Source of the DNA: Chromohalobacter sarecensis
GTDB lineage: Bacteria > Pseudomonadota > Gammaproteobacteria > Pseudomonadales > Halomonadaceae
Length of the DNA: 64,000 bases
Assembly: GCF_023061135.1 (NCBI RefSeq)
Contig: NZ_JAKGAN010000006.1
Location: 186,001 to 250,000, forward strand
Direction: 5' to 3'
The notes under the pieces are model-generated. The model was not told where the DNA came from, made no database searches, and worked only from the letters and a program-made list of their open reading frames with translations. Within the stretch, counting starts at the first letter, position 1. Each line of letters begins with the position of its first letter. The position numbers and the translations under genes were made by a program. Shown one piece after another: positions 1 through 9,385 of the stretch.

Positions 1-121
1 GCCCTACCGCCATCTTGAGACGCCAGGGTAACCAAGCACCGAGACGCATGGCCCCAATGGCCAGCCAGGTGGACCAATAGCGGGGATGAGCGAAACTCTC
101 AGGAAATGCGTGCTTGGCCAT
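1..121 (-). CDS. Lipid A biosynthesis acyltransferase (LpxL/HtrB type), N-terminal fragment cut by window edge
   Basis: Only the first 40 codons lie in the window, read from an ATG at 121 towards position 1; the rest is outside. The visible protein has HPRYWSTWLAIGAMRLG followed by a hydrophobic stretch, which matches the start of the LpxL family (HPRYW.TW..IG). Members of this family are inner-membrane acyltransferases that add the secondary acyl chain (laurate or a similar chain) to Kdo2-lipid A. Too short for the ORF track cut-off, so found by reading the minus strand by eye. No catalytic HX4D motif can be checked because it lies beyond the edge. LpxL versus LpxM/LpxP cannot be decided from this fragment. 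Confidence 0.72.
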   Translation of the reverse strand, partial: MAKHAFPESFAHPRYWSTWLAIGAMRLGAWLPWRLKMAVG

Positions 122-202
122 GGATAAGCGGTTCCGTCATATAGCGAAAAGTGTCAAGTTTAACCAACGGTACAAGAAACTTCAGCGCCACCTAGTCTGA
201 TA

Positions 203-270
203 TTGTGGGAGCGAATTCATTCGCGATGGACGCTGGCTCAACTTCATCGGGACTAAAGTCCCTCCCACAA
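203..270. repeat. REP/BIME-like intergenic palindromic element
   Basis: Outer 9-bp inverted repeat TTGTGGGAG (203-211) / CTCCCACAA (262-270) enclosing two small palindromes, GCGAATTCATTCGC (211-224) and GGGACTAAAGTCCC (249-262). This architecture is that of the REP-like intergenic repeats common in pseudomonads and relatives. It lies between the 3' end of alr and the start of the acyltransferase gene, both on the minus strand, so it could also act as a transcript end for alr. Only one copy occurs in this window. Confidence 0.6.
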
Positions 271-300
271 GGCCTTGCCTTCAGGTACATGCCCTCAAAA

Positions 301-1380
301 CTAACGATAGCGACGCGGCACGCGGGGTAATACACCGGTCATCAGCGTATAACTGATGGTATCGCAGTGACGCGCCACTTCGTCTATGGGCAACCCTTCG
401 CCCCATAGCACCACCTGGCTACCGATATTCGCTTCGGGCACCTCGGTAATATCGACCGTCAGCATATCCATGGAGACCTTTCCGGCCAATGGCGCGCGAC
501 GTCCCTCGACGAGCACCGGCGTACCATCGCGTGCATGGCGATCGTAGCCATCGCCGTAACCACAGGCGACCACGCCGATGCGCGACGGGCGCGGCGCCTG
601 CCAGCGTCCGCCGTAGCCGACCGCCTCCCCCGTCGCCAGCTCACGCACTGCGATGATCTCGGAGCGCAAGGTCATCACCGGCTTGAGAGCGCGACTGGCA
701 TCGTTCGCGCCTTCCAGTGGGTCGCTGCCATATAGCATGACACCCGGACGGTTCCAGTCGCCATGGGCCTGTGGCCAGGCCAGCGTGGCCGGCGAATTGG
801 CGAGGCACACCGGTGCCCCGAGCCGTACACGCAGCGCTTCGATACACACCAGCTGGCGATGGAAGTACGCCGGCTCGAGCGCATCGGCGGTGGCGAAGTG
901 CGTCATCAAGTGCAGATCGGTCACCTGGGCCGGCGCCGCTTTCAGACGTTGCCAACGCGCCTCGAACGCCTCCGGCGCAAATCCCAGACGATGCATGCCG
1001 GAATCCAGCTTGAGCCAGGTTGGAATCGGCGCCCGAGGCCGATACGCCAGCAAGGCGTCGAGCTGCCAATCGCTGTGCACGGCGATCCATAACCGATGTG
1101 CGTCGATGAGCGGTAATTCCTCGGCGGTGAAGAATCCCTCCAGCAGCATGATCGGCTGCGCGATTCCCGCGTCGCGCAGTGCGACCGCTTCCTCGAGACT
1201 CGCGACGGCGAAAGCAGGCGCCATATCGGCCAGAGCGTTGGCGCATTGTATCGCCCCATGGCCGTAGGCATCCGCCTTGATGACCGCCACGGCGCGGCTA
1301 TGCGGCGCTTGATCGCAGGCAAGACGGTAATTGTGGCGCAAGGCGCCCAGGTTGATATCGGCGACCAACGGCCGGGACAT
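301..1380 (-). CDS. alr: Alanine racemase
   Basis: PLP-dependent enzyme that converts L-alanine to D-alanine for peptidoglycan. About 359 residues, the usual length. The N-terminal TIM barrel carries AVIKADAYGHG with the PLP lysine at residue 35; the C-terminal beta domain carries CGYGDGYDRH with the second catalytic base (Tyr) and the VSMDML motif. The start at 1380 is chosen because AGGAGG lies about 10 bases upstream of it; an in-frame ATG at 1392 lies immediately against that Shine-Dalgarno sequence and GTG/ATG codons further upstream have none. It is not clear from sequence whether this is the biosynthetic (alr) or catabolic (dadX) paralogue; no dadA is adjacent, which favours alr. Confidence 0.93.
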   Translation of the reverse strand: MSRPLVADINLGALRHNYRLACDQAPHSRAVAVIKADAYGHGAIQCANALADMAPAFAVASLEEAVALRDAGIAQPIMLLEGFFTAEELPLIDAHRLWIAVHSDWQLDALLAYRPRAPIPTWLKLDSGMHRLGFAPEAFEARWQRLKAAPAQVTDLHLMTHFATADALEPAYFHRQLVCIEALRVRLGAPVCLANSPATLAWPQAHGDWNRPGVMLYGSDPLEGANDASRALKPVMTLRSEIIAVRELATGEAVGYGGRWQAPRPSRIGVVACGYGDGYDRHARDGTPVLVEGRRAPLAGKVSMDMLTVDITEVPEANIGSQVVLWGEGLPIDEVARHCDTISYTLMTGVLPRVPRRYR

Positions 1381-1461
1381 GGCGAACATTCCTCCTGACA
1401 AGACAATAATGGGCGCCTATTCTACCTCGCCCACACAGCATGGTGCGCGGCACGACGTAAA

Positions 1462-1485
1462 ACGCCGCACCCGAAGGTGCGGCGT
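1462..1485 (-). terminator. Rho-independent terminator of tolC
   Basis: Perfect 10-bp stem ACGCCGCACC / GGTGCGGCGT with a 4-base loop, followed on the minus strand by TTTT. It lies about 30 bases past the tolC stop. Confidence 0.82.
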
Positions 1486-1512
1486 GACGAACAGGGCTTA
1501 TCAAACCTTACC

Positions 1513-2964
1513 TCAGGGCCTGGACGACTGCTCCATCGTGGGTCGCTCGCCGATGTCATCCATCTGGCTCATGCCGCCATCTTCGGGCAGGCGTAGCGTC
1601 ACGGTCTGAGTCTCCCGCAGCCATTGGTTGAGATCGCGTATCACGTCCTGATCGAGCACCCCGGCCTGTTGGCGAAGTTCCACCATGTCGGTCACATAGG
1701 TGTAACGCGCATCGGCATAATCGGAAACGGCCTGATACAGGCTCTGCTCGGCATCGAGTACGTCGACGATATTGCGGGTGCCCACCTCGTAGCCGGAGCG
1801 CGTGGCTTCCAGCGCGCTACGGTTGGAGACAATCGCCTGCCGCTGGGCCTCGACGCTTTCGACATCGTTCATGACCTGCGTGAACAGTGAGCGTACCTGC
1901 TGCGTGGTGTCGCGACGCTGGGCCTCGAAATCGTACTGTGTCGCCTCCAGCGAGTAAGTCTGCTGACGCACCTGCGCGCTGGTCGTGCCGCCACTGTAGA
2001 TAGGCAGCGAGGCCTGCAGCCCGACTTGCGTATCCGCGTTGTGACCGTCCAGATAATCCTGGTCACTATCCGAATAATTATAGTTGGCGAAGGCCGAGAG
2101 CGTCGGTTTATGCCCAGCCTCCGCCTGATCGACTTCCGCACGTGAAACATCGACCGCAGCTTGCGCTGCCTGCACGCTGGGGTTGTTGGCGATCGCCATC
2201 TGAATCCAGTTATCGCGCCCCGCCGGCTCGGGAGACTCGATGGGAATATCGTCCGACAAGGCATCGATACTGTCGTAACGCTTGCCGGTCAGGCGTTCCA
2301 GCGCCTCGAAACTGACCTGCAGATCGTTTTCGGCGGAAATACGCTGGGAGCGGGCAAGGTCGTAAGACGCCTGCGCCTCGTTGACATCGGTGGTCGCCAC
2401 CAGCCCGACATCGAACTGCTCCTGCGCCTGGTCAAGCTGACGCTTGATCGCTTTCTCTTGGGAAATACTCGCCTCGAGCACGTCATTGGCACGCAGGATC
2501 TCGAAATACGCCGAGGCGACATCGTAGAGCAACTGCTGACGGTCAGCTTGCAGCAAGAGCGCTTGCTGACCGGTCTCGCGCTTGGCGATTTCAAGCTCGG
2601 CCCAGCTCGTGGCGTCATACAGCGCCTGGGTCAATTCAAGCCCGGCACTGGTCGAGTTGTAGCTATCCTCGGAGTTCCCCACACCACTCTGAGTACCACC
2701 CTCCTGACTCTCAAGCGTGTTGTTGTGCGCGACCTGCGCGGTCGCGTCAATCTGCGGCAACAAGCTGCCACGCGCCACATCACGTCCGGCATCGACACTC
2801 TGGAAGGTCGACTGCGAGGCGCCCAGAGTAGCGTTGTTCTGCAGCGCGTCCTGAGTAATGGTCCACAAATCGGCGGCGTGCGCCTGAGAGGTGACAGCAG
2901 CGGCGATCAACACCGGCAATAGACGCAGCCGAAATTTCGGCGATGACGGCTCTCGAGAGGACAT
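1513..2964 (-). CDS. tolC: TolC family outer-membrane efflux channel
   Basis: Trimeric outer-membrane/periplasmic duct used by type I secretion and RND/MFS/ABC drug efflux. About 483 residues. The start at 2964 gives a basic n-region and signal peptide ending SQAHA-AD; an upstream in-frame ATG at 3066 would add 34 residues encoded by a tandem repeat and spoil the signal peptide, and AAGGAA sits about 9 bases before 2964. The mature protein shows the duplicated alpha-helical repeat of the family: ALYDATSWAELEIAKRE and, in the second half, LPIYSGGTTSAQVRQ, each followed by long coiled-coil helices. Monocistronic, with its own terminator and a long leader containing 15-bp tandem repeats. The specific transporter partner is not encoded nearby. 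Confidence 0.9.
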   Translation of the reverse strand: MSSREPSSPKFRLRLLPVLIAAAVTSQAHAADLWTITQDALQNNATLGASQSTFQSVDAGRDVARGSLLPQIDATAQVAHNNTLESQEGGTQSGVGNSEDSYNSTSAGLELTQALYDATSWAELEIAKRETGQQALLLQADRQQLLYDVASAYFEILRANDVLEASISQEKAIKRQLDQAQEQFDVGLVATTDVNEAQASYDLARSQRISAENDLQVSFEALERLTGKRYDSIDALSDDIPIESPEPAGRDNWIQMAIANNPSVQAAQAAVDVSRAEVDQAEAGHKPTLSAFANYNYSDSDQDYLDGHNADTQVGLQASLPIYSGGTTSAQVRQQTYSLEATQYDFEAQRRDTTQQVRSLFTQVMNDVESVEAQRQAIVSNRSALEATRSGYEVGTRNIVDVLDAEQSLYQAVSDYADARYTYVTDMVELRQQAGVLDQDVIRDLNQWLRETQTVTLRLPEDGGMSQMDDIGERPTMEQSSRP

Positions 2965-2980
2965 CGGCTTGGGTTCCTTA

Positions 2981-3040
2981 CTTTTGACGTACGTTCTTTT
3001 GACGCACGGTCTTTTGACGAACGTGCTTTGAACTGACTTG
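2981..3040. repeat. 15-bp tandem repeat in the tolC leader (about four units)
   Basis: Three clear units of the form CTTTTGACGNACGNT at 2981-2995, 2996-3010 and 3011-3025, followed by a degenerate fourth (CTTTGAACTGACTTG, 3026-3040), written on the plus strand. They lie 17 bases upstream of the tolC start codon, within its probable 5' untranslated region. Copy number could change by slippage. Confidence 0.85.
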
Positions 3041-3251
3041 CTTGAGCGGGCTAGACACGGACTCAACGACCGGCAGCGTCACCGCCAACATTGGCATCGG
3101 GGTTACATACAATGCCGCATGTATTGCCTCAGATCAATGTATCAGGCGAATAAGCAAGTACCAAGAAAGTCCAAGGATAGCGTGGAAAGCGCGTCATTGC
3201 CGTGACAAGTCGGCAGCATGACAAGCCATGCGGCCCGTCATGCCTGGCGCG

Positions 3252-4229
3252 TCATTCGAAAATCGAGTCCAGCGACAATCCTTGCTTCTCCAGTACTCGG
3301 CGCAATTTTTTCAACGCCTCGACCTGAATCTGACGTACCCGCTCACGGGTTAGACCGATTTCCGCGCCGACATCCTCGAGGGTCGCGGCTTCATGTCCGC
3401 GCAAGCCGAAACGACGCACGACGACTTCCATCTGTTTGTCGGTCAACTCCGCCAGCCAGTCGTCGACGTGCTGCTTGACGTCGTTGCCAACCAGTAACGA
3501 CTCGGGACCGGCTTCGTTTTCATCGGCTAGCGTGTCGATCAAGGGCTTATCACTTTCGCCGCCCATCGGATAATCGACCGACGACACGCGCTCGTTGAGC
3601 CCGAGCATCTTCTTGACGGTGCCCACCGGCTTGTCCAGAAAATCGGCTATTTCCTCGGCCGTGGCTTCATGATCGAGTCGCTGTGTCAGCTCGCGTGCGG
3701 CGCGCAAGTAAATATTGAGTTCTTTGACCACATGGATGGGCAGGCGAATCGTGCGCGTTTGATTCATCAGCGCCCGTTCGATGGTCTGACGAATCCACCA
3801 GGTCGCATAGGTCGAGAAACGAAAGCCCCGTTCGGGGTCGAACTTTTCTACGGCACGGATCAGGCCCAGGTTGCCTTCCTCGATCAGATCGAGCAGTGAC
3901 AACCCCCGGTTGAGATAGCGTCTGGCGATCTTGACCACCAGACGCAGATTGGACTCGATCATGCGCTGACGCCCGGCGGGATCGCCCTTCTGGGCCAGGC
4001 GCCCGTAGTGCACCTCTTCTTCGGGGGTCAAAAGCGGCGAAAAGCCGATTTCATTGAGGTAAATCTGTGTTGCGTCGAGGCTTTGATGGTAACTTTTTTC
4101 GTCACGATTCAATGCCTTCTCGAACGCATCGTCATCCTTGTCGCTAGCGACCTCTCCGGCATCGACTTCTATTTCATTGTCGACGTTGTCGAGGTCCACA
4201 CCCTGAATATCCCGCTCCAGCATGCTCAT
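3252..4229 (-). CDS. rpoS: RNA polymerase sigma factor RpoS (sigma-38)
   Basis: Stationary-phase and general-stress sigma factor; binds core RNA polymerase and directs it to stress promoters. About 325 residues, normal for RpoS. Domains in order: sigma 1.2 ([11 protein letters not shown], near residue 53), sigma 2 with the core-binding and -10 recognition segment ([20 protein letters not shown] then [18 protein letters not shown]), sigma 3 ([16 protein letters not shown]), sigma 4 with the helix-turn-helix [20 protein letters not shown]. The acidic N-terminus (residues 1-50) is longer than in RpoD region 1.2-only members and fits RpoS. Lies 122 bases downstream of nlpD; in E. coli the main rpoS promoter is inside nlpD, so a promoter in the nlpD 3' half is likely here too (inference). 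Confidence 0.96.
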   Translation of the reverse strand: MSMLERDIQGVDLDNVDNEIEVDAGEVASDKDDDAFEKALNRDEKSYHQSLDATQIYLNEIGFSPLLTPEEEVHYGRLAQKGDPAGRQRMIESNLRLVVKIARRYLNRGLSLLDLIEEGNLGLIRAVEKFDPERGFRFSTYATWWIRQTIERALMNQTRTIRLPIHVVKELNIYLRAARELTQRLDHEATAEEIADFLDKPVGTVKKMLGLNERVSSVDYPMGGESDKPLIDTLADENEAGPESLLVGNDVKQHVDDWLAELTDKQMEVVVRRFGLRGHEAATLEDVGAEIGLTRERVRQIQVEALKKLRRVLEKQGLSLDSIFE

Positions 4230-4351
4230 ATCCGATACCCCACTTTACTGCTGCCGATTTGATAACCACGGCCGGGGCGTGCGAGCCACCGGCCATGGCG
4301 GACTACCCGTTTATTGTTGTGCGCATGTTCAGGGTCCGAGTTCTACCACGC

Positions 4352-5461
4352 TCAACGCGATGGCAGATACTCCATTGGGTCTTGAGGCTGGCCGTCCTGG
4401 CGCACCTCGAAATGCAGCTTGACGCGATCGGCATCGGTGTTGCCCATGGTGGCGATGACCTCTCCTCCTTCGACGACATCGTTTTCCTCAACACGCAGCG
4501 TATCGTTATGCGCGTAAGCACTCAGGAAATGGTCGTTATGCTTGAGAATGATGAGGTTGCCATATCCGCGGACGCCACTGCCGGCATACACCACGATACC
4601 CGGACCCGCCGCTTTGACAGGTTGCCCCTTTTCACCGGCGATATCAATGCCGGCCGTCACGGTGGAATTGTCGTCGAAACCATTGACGACATCGCCCTCG
4701 GTGGGCCACTGCCAAGCCACATTTTCGACCGGCTGGTACTCGCGTTGAGAGCGGTCGGGCGTCGCGTCGCTTTCACCGGCGACGCTCGTACCGGCCTCTT
4801 GGGTGGACTCGGACTGCTCGTCGCCCGTCGCCTGCTCGTCCGTACTAGGCGCACTATCTTCTTGCGCCTCTTGTCGCTCATCGTTGGCGGCTGACGCATC
4901 CGAGGCATCGCTCGCGTCTTGGTTATCGCGCGCGGACTCGTCAGCCGCCTCATCCGCGTCGTAGACCGGCCCCGGCGCACCGCTTCCGCTGGCCTTGGAA
5001 GCAGCCCCTACGGCCTGCGAGCCGATGGTGGCGACTGCCAGGTCGCGACCTTGCGACGACGCACCATCCGTCGGTGCCAGCCAGTCATCGTCCTGCGCGC
5101 TACCGTTCGTACCGGCACCACCGCCGAGCGGGGTTGCCACCGCGCCTCCTGTCTCGTCGGATGCTTCATTTGATGCCGCAAGGGCCTCGCCATCGGGGCT
5201 CAGGCGTAGCGTTTGCCCCGGATCGAGACGATAGGGCGGCGTAATATCATTGAGTTGCGCTAAATCACGGAAATCGAGGTTGTTCTGCCAGGCAATGCCA
5301 TACAGAGTGTCGCCCGATTTGACGGTATAAGAACTCGGCGGGTCGCTGTTACGACTGACCGAGAGATCCTGCACCTGGGGTGCGCCGCCGGAGCTTGCGC
5401 ACCCCACCAGGCCCAGCGCTGCGAGTCCCAGCGCGGGCAGTAGTCGACGAGAGTCAGACAT
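4352..5461 (-). CDS. nlpD: Lipoprotein NlpD, LysM and degenerate LytM (M23) domains
   Basis: Envelope lipoprotein that in E. coli activates the amidase AmiC at the division septum. About 369 residues from the ATG at 5461, giving a type II signal ending LGLVGC (lipobox, Cys near residue 21). A LysM domain follows (SYTVKSGDTLYGIAW to RLDPGQTLRL), then a long Ala/Asp/Glu/Ser-rich linker, then a C-terminal LytM/M23 domain (TAGIDIAGEKGQPVKAA, YGNLIILKHND, VKLHFEVRQDG). Zinc ligands of active M23 peptidases are missing: the HXGXD position reads TAGID and the HXH position reads KLH, as expected for an activator rather than an enzyme. Its start overlaps the DUF368 gene by 8 bases, and rpoS follows. 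Confidence 0.93.
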   Translation of the reverse strand: MSDSRRLLPALGLAALGLVGCASSGGAPQVQDLSVSRNSDPPSSYTVKSGDTLYGIAWQNNLDFRDLAQLNDITPPYRLDPGQTLRLSPDGEALAASNEASDETGGAVATPLGGGAGTNGSAQDDDWLAPTDGASSQGRDLAVATIGSQAVGAASKASGSGAPGPVYDADEAADESARDNQDASDASDASAANDERQEAQEDSAPSTDEQATGDEQSESTQEAGTSVAGESDATPDRSQREYQPVENVAWQWPTEGDVVNGFDDNSTVTAGIDIAGEKGQPVKAAGPGIVVYAGSGVRGYGNLIILKHNDHFLSAYAHNDTLRVEENDVVEGGEVIATMGNTDADRVKLHFEVRQDGQPQDPMEYLPSR

Positions 5462-6395
5462 GGGGTCGGTCCTCTTTAAACGGGGAAGGACTGCGTTCAC
5501 CGATGACCATAACCAGCACCAGGCCAGCGATCATCAAGGCGACCGCCGTCAACAATTGGGCCGGCTCACCGGTGATCACGCTGTAGTCCGAAGGCATGAG
5601 ATAGCGATAATCGAGCGGCACGATCTTGTCGCCACTGGCCAAGCGGTAGCTGACCAGCTCGCGCCAGGGCCAGAGTTGCGGTAAGGAGCCGAGGATGAAA
5701 CCGACCAGGGTCAAGAGCGTGCCCAGTCGGTAGTGATGGAAAAGCCACGAAAGAACCCGCGAGAACACCATCAAGCCGATGGCACAGCCCGCGCCGAAGG
5801 TCGCGATCAAGGCCAGGTCGGCGCTTTTGATACCCTCCATGACCGTCCCGTAGAGCCCCATCACCAGCAGCAGGAAGCTCCCCGAAACGCCCGGCAGAAG
5901 CATCGCGCTGATGGCGATGGCGCCCCCCACCAACAATACCCACTGGCTGGCTTCGCTGGGCGCCGGCAATAGGTTGGGCAGCCACAGGGCCACGCAGACG
6001 CCCAGAATCAAGGGAAAAATGTGCTGCCACTGCCAATGGCCGACCTGTCGGCCCACGACGATGGCCGAGGCCAGCACCAGGCCGAAGAAAAATGCATTGA
6101 GCAGCAGTTGATGATGATCGAGCAGCCAGGTGACGAGATGCGCGACACTCACCAGGCTCGCCACGATACCCAGCATCAAGGGCAACAGAAACGCCAGGTT
6201 GAGATGCCCGGCAAGCCCCGTCAGGCCGCCGCGGCGCCACGCCCCGAAGGCGCGGGGGCCGAATTGCTTGATCGAGTGGATCAACTCCTCGTAGATGCCG
6301 GTGATGAACGCAATGGTGCCGCCGGACACCCCGGGTACCGCGTCTGCGGCGCCCATCCCGGCGCCCTTGAAGAAAAGCGTCAGGTAACGCTTCAT
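5454..6395 (-). CDS. DUF368 family polytopic membrane protein
   Basis: Integral inner-membrane protein of about 313 residues with some eight to ten hydrophobic segments. Family signature near the N-terminus: KGAGMGAADAVPGVSGGTIA, repeated in weaker form as AISAMLLPGVSGSFLLLVMG in the second half, which suggests an internally duplicated transporter fold. The DUF368 family has been linked to undecaprenyl phosphate recycling (the UptA-type proteins are DedA, whereas DUF368/PopT members are proposed flippases); assignment here is by family only. The start at 6395 overlaps the pcm stop (ATGA), and the 3' end overlaps nlpD by 8 bases, so it is co-translated with the surE-pcm-nlpD group. Confidence 0.85.
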   Translation of the reverse strand: MKRYLTLFFKGAGMGAADAVPGVSGGTIAFITGIYEELIHSIKQFGPRAFGAWRRGGLTGLAGHLNLAFLLPLMLGIVASLVSVAHLVTWLLDHHQLLLNAFFFGLVLASAIVVGRQVGHWQWQHIFPLILGVCVALWLPNLLPAPSEASQWVLLVGGAIAISAMLLPGVSGSFLLLVMGLYGTVMEGIKSADLALIATFGAGCAIGLMVFSRVLSWLFHHYRLGTLLTLVGFILGSLPQLWPWRELVSYRLASGDKIVPLDYRYLMPSDYSVITGEPAQLLTAVALMIAGLVLVMVIGERSPSPFKEDRPHV

Positions 6396-7027
6396 TGTAT
6401 GACCCCTTCCAATAGCGGTACGAATCTGACCCGCTCGAGCCGCGTGCGCTCGAAGGTGGCGCCGCGACGCCGCACACGTGTCAGCCATTGGCGACCGGCC
6501 TCATCCTCCAGCGGCGCGATCAACTCCCCTCCGTCGTCCAGTTGGGACAACAGTTCCTGGGGGAGCACACTGGCACAAGCGGTGAAGAGGATGACATCGA
6601 AGGGGGCAGCCTGCGGCCATCCATGTCCGCCGTCTTCATGGCGCAGGCGTACGTTATTGACGCCCAGCATGGCCAGACGCGAGGCGGCACGACGATGCAA
6701 AGTACCGATGCGCTCGATGCTCCACACCGACTCGACCAGGCGCGCCAGAATCAACGTCTGGTAGCCCGAGCCGGTCCCTACTTCCAGCACGCGTCGCGGC
6801 TGCGCGGCCAGCACCAGCTCGGTCATACGTGCCACGATCCACGGCTGCGAGAGCGTCTGGCCATGCCCCAGCGGCAAAGCGGTATCTTCATAGGCGCGGT
6901 GCGCCAGCGCCTCGTCGAGGAAGACGTGACGTGGTTCGCGCGCCATGGCGTCGAGCACCCGTGTATCACGGATGCCGCCTGCCTGCAGCCGCCGTATCAA
7001 GCGATTGCGAGTACGCTGTGAGGTCAT
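6392..7027 (-). CDS. pcm: Protein-L-isoaspartate O-methyltransferase
   Basis: SAM-dependent enzyme that methylates L-isoaspartyl residues and starts repair of aged proteins. About 211 residues from ATG 7027. Motifs seen: ALPLGHGQTLSQPWIVARMT (family substrate-binding segment, normally P.G.GQTIS.P..VA.M), motif I VLEVGTGSGYQT, motif post-I VWSIERIGTLHRRA, motif II PFDVILFTACASVLP. The longer reading frame back to 7243 runs into surE and has no supporting conservation. Gap to surE is 37 bases; stop overlaps the DUF368 start. surE-pcm adjacency is the usual gammaproteobacterial order. Confidence 0.95.
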   Translation of the reverse strand: MTSQRTRNRLIRRLQAGGIRDTRVLDAMAREPRHVFLDEALAHRAYEDTALPLGHGQTLSQPWIVARMTELVLAAQPRRVLEVGTGSGYQTLILARLVESVWSIERIGTLHRRAASRLAMLGVNNVRLRHEDGGHGWPQAAPFDVILFTACASVLPQELLSQLDDGGELIAPLEDEAGRQWLTRVRRRGATFERTRLERVRFVPLLEGVIQ

Positions 7028-7064
7028 GCCGATGCCACCGAGTCGGTGTGTATCATGTGGTGTT

Positions 7065-7817
7065 TCAGGAATTCGACAATGCATCCAGCCAGTTCCGTAC
7101 GTCGTCCAACGCCGCATGGCGTGTGAGATCGGTCTGAAGGGGCGTGATCGACACGTATCCCGCTTCGATGGCCGCGAAATCGGTGTCCGCCCCATCATCG
7201 GCGTTATCGCCGACGGCGGCAATCCAATAACGCTCGCGGCCACGCGGATCTTTCACCTTCATCGGCTGGGCCGCAGGGCCGCGATACCCCATCCGCGTCA
7301 CGCGTACGCCCTGAATGTCTTCCCAGGGCACATCCGGCACATTGACGTTGAGCAGGCTGCGGGGCGGCAAGGACAATGACTCCGCCGCTCCCACCAGGGT
7401 CGCCGCGACGCGACCGGCGGTCTCGAAATAGCGCGCACCGCAAAGCGATACGGCAATGGCCGCCATGCCTAGATTGCGTCCTTCCATGGCGGCGGCCACG
7501 GTGCCCGAATACAGCACGTCATCGCCCAGATTGCTGCCATGATTGATACCCGAAATCACCAGGTCAGGCTTCTCGTCCCAGACTCCGTTGACGCCCAGAT
7601 ACACACAATCGGCCGGCGTGCCGTCGACGCAATAGAAGCCGTTGTCGAGGGCCGTCAACGCCAGGGGACGCGTCAGCGTCAACGAGTTGCTGGCGCCGCT
7701 CTTGTCGCGGTCCGGTGCCACCACCCGCAGGCGCCCATGTGCCGAAAGTGCATCGTGAAGCGCACGCAGCCCCGGTGCATGGACGCCATCGTCGTTGGAT
7801 AACAGTAACTTGCGCAT
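7065..7817 (-). CDS. surE: 5'/3'-nucleotidase SurE
   Basis: Metal-dependent phosphatase acting on 5' and 3' nucleoside monophosphates and short polyphosphate; survival factor in stationary phase. About 250 residues. N-terminal metal site [12 protein letters not shown] (paired Asp), the serine of [10 protein letters not shown], and [22 protein letters not shown] carry the family metal ligands. Start at 7817 has GAGGA about 6 bases upstream. Sits between truD and pcm in the operon, with a gap of 36 bases to truD. Confidence 0.96.
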   Translation of the reverse strand: MRKLLLSNDDGVHAPGLRALHDALSAHGRLRVVAPDRDKSGASNSLTLTRPLALTALDNGFYCVDGTPADCVYLGVNGVWDEKPDLVISGINHGSNLGDDVLYSGTVAAAMEGRNLGMAAIAVSLCGARYFETAGRVAATLVGAAESLSLPPRSLLNVNVPDVPWEDIQGVRVTRMGYRGPAAQPMKVKDPRGRERYWIAAVGDNADDGADTDFAAIEAGYVSITPLQTDLTRHAALDDVRNWLDALSNS

Positions 7818-7853
7818 ATCTGTCCTCTTGTTTTCCTGATAGCCGATATTCCT

Positions 7854-8900
7854 TCACAGCAACGGATGATGCATCAACTCGCGCAATACCGAGGTGGCGA
7901 AGGCCCCGCGCGGCAAGCCGAAGCCGAGCGTCACCCGGTCGGGGGCATCATGCTCCAGTGACGGTGCGTCAAGCGGCACGCATAGCGCGCGTCGATCCAT
8001 GCGTACGCCGGCCGCTTCGAGTCCCAGCGACAGAGCCTCATGCCGCGCCGCGAGCCGCGTTTCTTCCTCAGCCACCTCCGCGACACTCTCCAGACGTCCG
8101 CGTCCCCACATAGGACCGGTGGGCGTGACGTCGCCGCGTGCGGCGCGTTCGTGCAAGGCGGCGTCGATCTCGTCGGCCACGAAGCGACTGGCCGTTCCCG
8201 CCAGCGTCAGCACATCGCCAGGACACGGCGTCCGCCAAGTCTGCGCGCGCAGTCGCGCGGCCAGCACCTCATTGAACAGGAAGCTGCGTGCCGCAGAAAG
8301 CTGCATGCCATGCGGATCGTCACGCTTGCGCCAACCACGCGTGAAAGCCTTCTGGGCAAGCACCAGGTTGCGCCCTTCGCGGCCGAAGCGTTGCGGGCCG
8401 AAGTAATTGGGCACGCCGACCGTACACAGGGTACGCCAACGACACGCCAGATCGGGATGCGAGGCAACCTCTCCGCTCAGACGGAGCGTGAAACGATTGG
8501 TACGGTGTACGCCGCGCTTGAGCTTGCGGGGATGACGTTGTGCGTCAAGGACCACGATTCCCACGTCGCTGAGCTGGACAGCGAAGGCGTCAGGGGCATC
8601 ACGCCCAGGCAGATGCACCGAGAGCCATTGGCGAGTGATCGCGACGCGGTCCTTGAGGCCGCTATAGCCCACGTCGCGCGGGCGCACGCCACACACTCGC
8701 GCCACATGCTTGGCGGCTTCCGGCGTGGTCAGATCGCGCTTCTCGATCCACAACCAAAGGTGCTCGCCCTGCCCTTCCGGCGCGAAATCGAACACCTCCT
8801 CGACAATGAAGTCCTCGGGCGTCATGCGGAACTCGCCCGACGCCAGCGGCCCGCCGTGAACACGCGGCCAATCGGGTGGCCAGAGCGACATATCGCTCAT
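7854..8900 (-). CDS. truD: tRNA pseudouridine(13) synthase TruD
   Basis: Makes pseudouridine at position 13 of tRNA-Glu. About 348 residues. Family motif [17 protein letters not shown] contains the catalytic Asp (around residue 77-83), preceded by EDFIVEEV and followed by the TRUD insertion domain ([15 protein letters not shown]). The start overlaps the ispF stop by 4 bases (ATGA); a second in-frame ATG three codons later is possible. Confidence 0.95.
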   Translation of the reverse strand: MSDMSLWPPDWPRVHGGPLASGEFRMTPEDFIVEEVFDFAPEGQGEHLWLWIEKRDLTTPEAAKHVARVCGVRPRDVGYSGLKDRVAITRQWLSVHLPGRDAPDAFAVQLSDVGIVVLDAQRHPRKLKRGVHRTNRFTLRLSGEVASHPDLACRWRTLCTVGVPNYFGPQRFGREGRNLVLAQKAFTRGWRKRDDPHGMQLSAARSFLFNEVLAARLRAQTWRTPCPGDVLTLAGTASRFVADEIDAALHERAARGDVTPTGPMWGRGRLESVAEVAEEETRLAARHEALSLGLEAAGVRMDRRALCVPLDAPSLEHDAPDRVTLGFGLPRGAFATSVLRELMHHPLL

Positions 8901-9385
8901 GTCGCGTCCGCGCGTGTCAGCAGCACCACGGCCTCGGCGGCGATGCCTTCCTTGCGCCCGGTGAAGCCAAGCCGCTCGCTAGTGGTTGCCTTGACGTTGA
9001 CCGCGTCTTCCGCCACCCCGAGCGTTTCGGCGATACGCGTGCGCATCAGCGCGATGTGATCGGCCAGGCGCGGCGCTTGAGCGATCACGGTGGTATCCAG
9101 GTTGACGATGCGATAGCCCTTGGCGGCGACTTGGTCATGTACCCGGCGCAGTAATTCGCGACTGTCGGCACCCGCCCAGGCCGCGTCGGTATCGGGAAAA
9201 TGATGGCCGATATCGCCCAGGCCGCAGGCCCCGAGTAAAGCATCGCACAGCGCGTGCAGCAGGACGTCGCCATCCGAATGGGCGATGAAACCGTGGGTAT
9301 GCGCGACGCGCACGCCGCCGATCATCAGGTGATCGCCATCACCGAAGCGGTGCACGTCAAAACCGTGACCAATACGTAACGTCAT
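8897..9385 (-). CDS. ispF: 2-C-methyl-D-erythritol 2,4-cyclodiphosphate synthase
   Basis: Fifth enzyme of the non-mevalonate (MEP) isoprenoid pathway. About 162 residues from the ATG at 9385 ([15 protein letters not shown]); that ATG overlaps the ispD stop as ATGA. Zinc ligands lie in GFDVHRF (Asp8, His10) and the metal-site His in [18 protein letters not shown]; also the [11 protein letters not shown] loop and the C-terminal [20 protein letters not shown] signature. Separate gene here, not fused with ispD. Confidence 0.97.
   Translation of the reverse strand: MTLRIGHGFDVHRFGDGDHLMIGGVRVAHTHGFIAHSDGDVLLHALCDALLGACGLGDIGHHFPDTDAAWAGADSRELLRRVHDQVAAKGYRIVNLDTTVIAQAPRLADHIALMRTRIAETLGVAEDAVNVKATTSERLGFTGRKEGIAAEAVVLLTRADAT

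Noticed and set aside
2161-2922. Plus-strand frame of 253 codons opposite tolC
   Set aside because: Antisense shadow of the TolC gene, with no recognisable domain or ribosome site.
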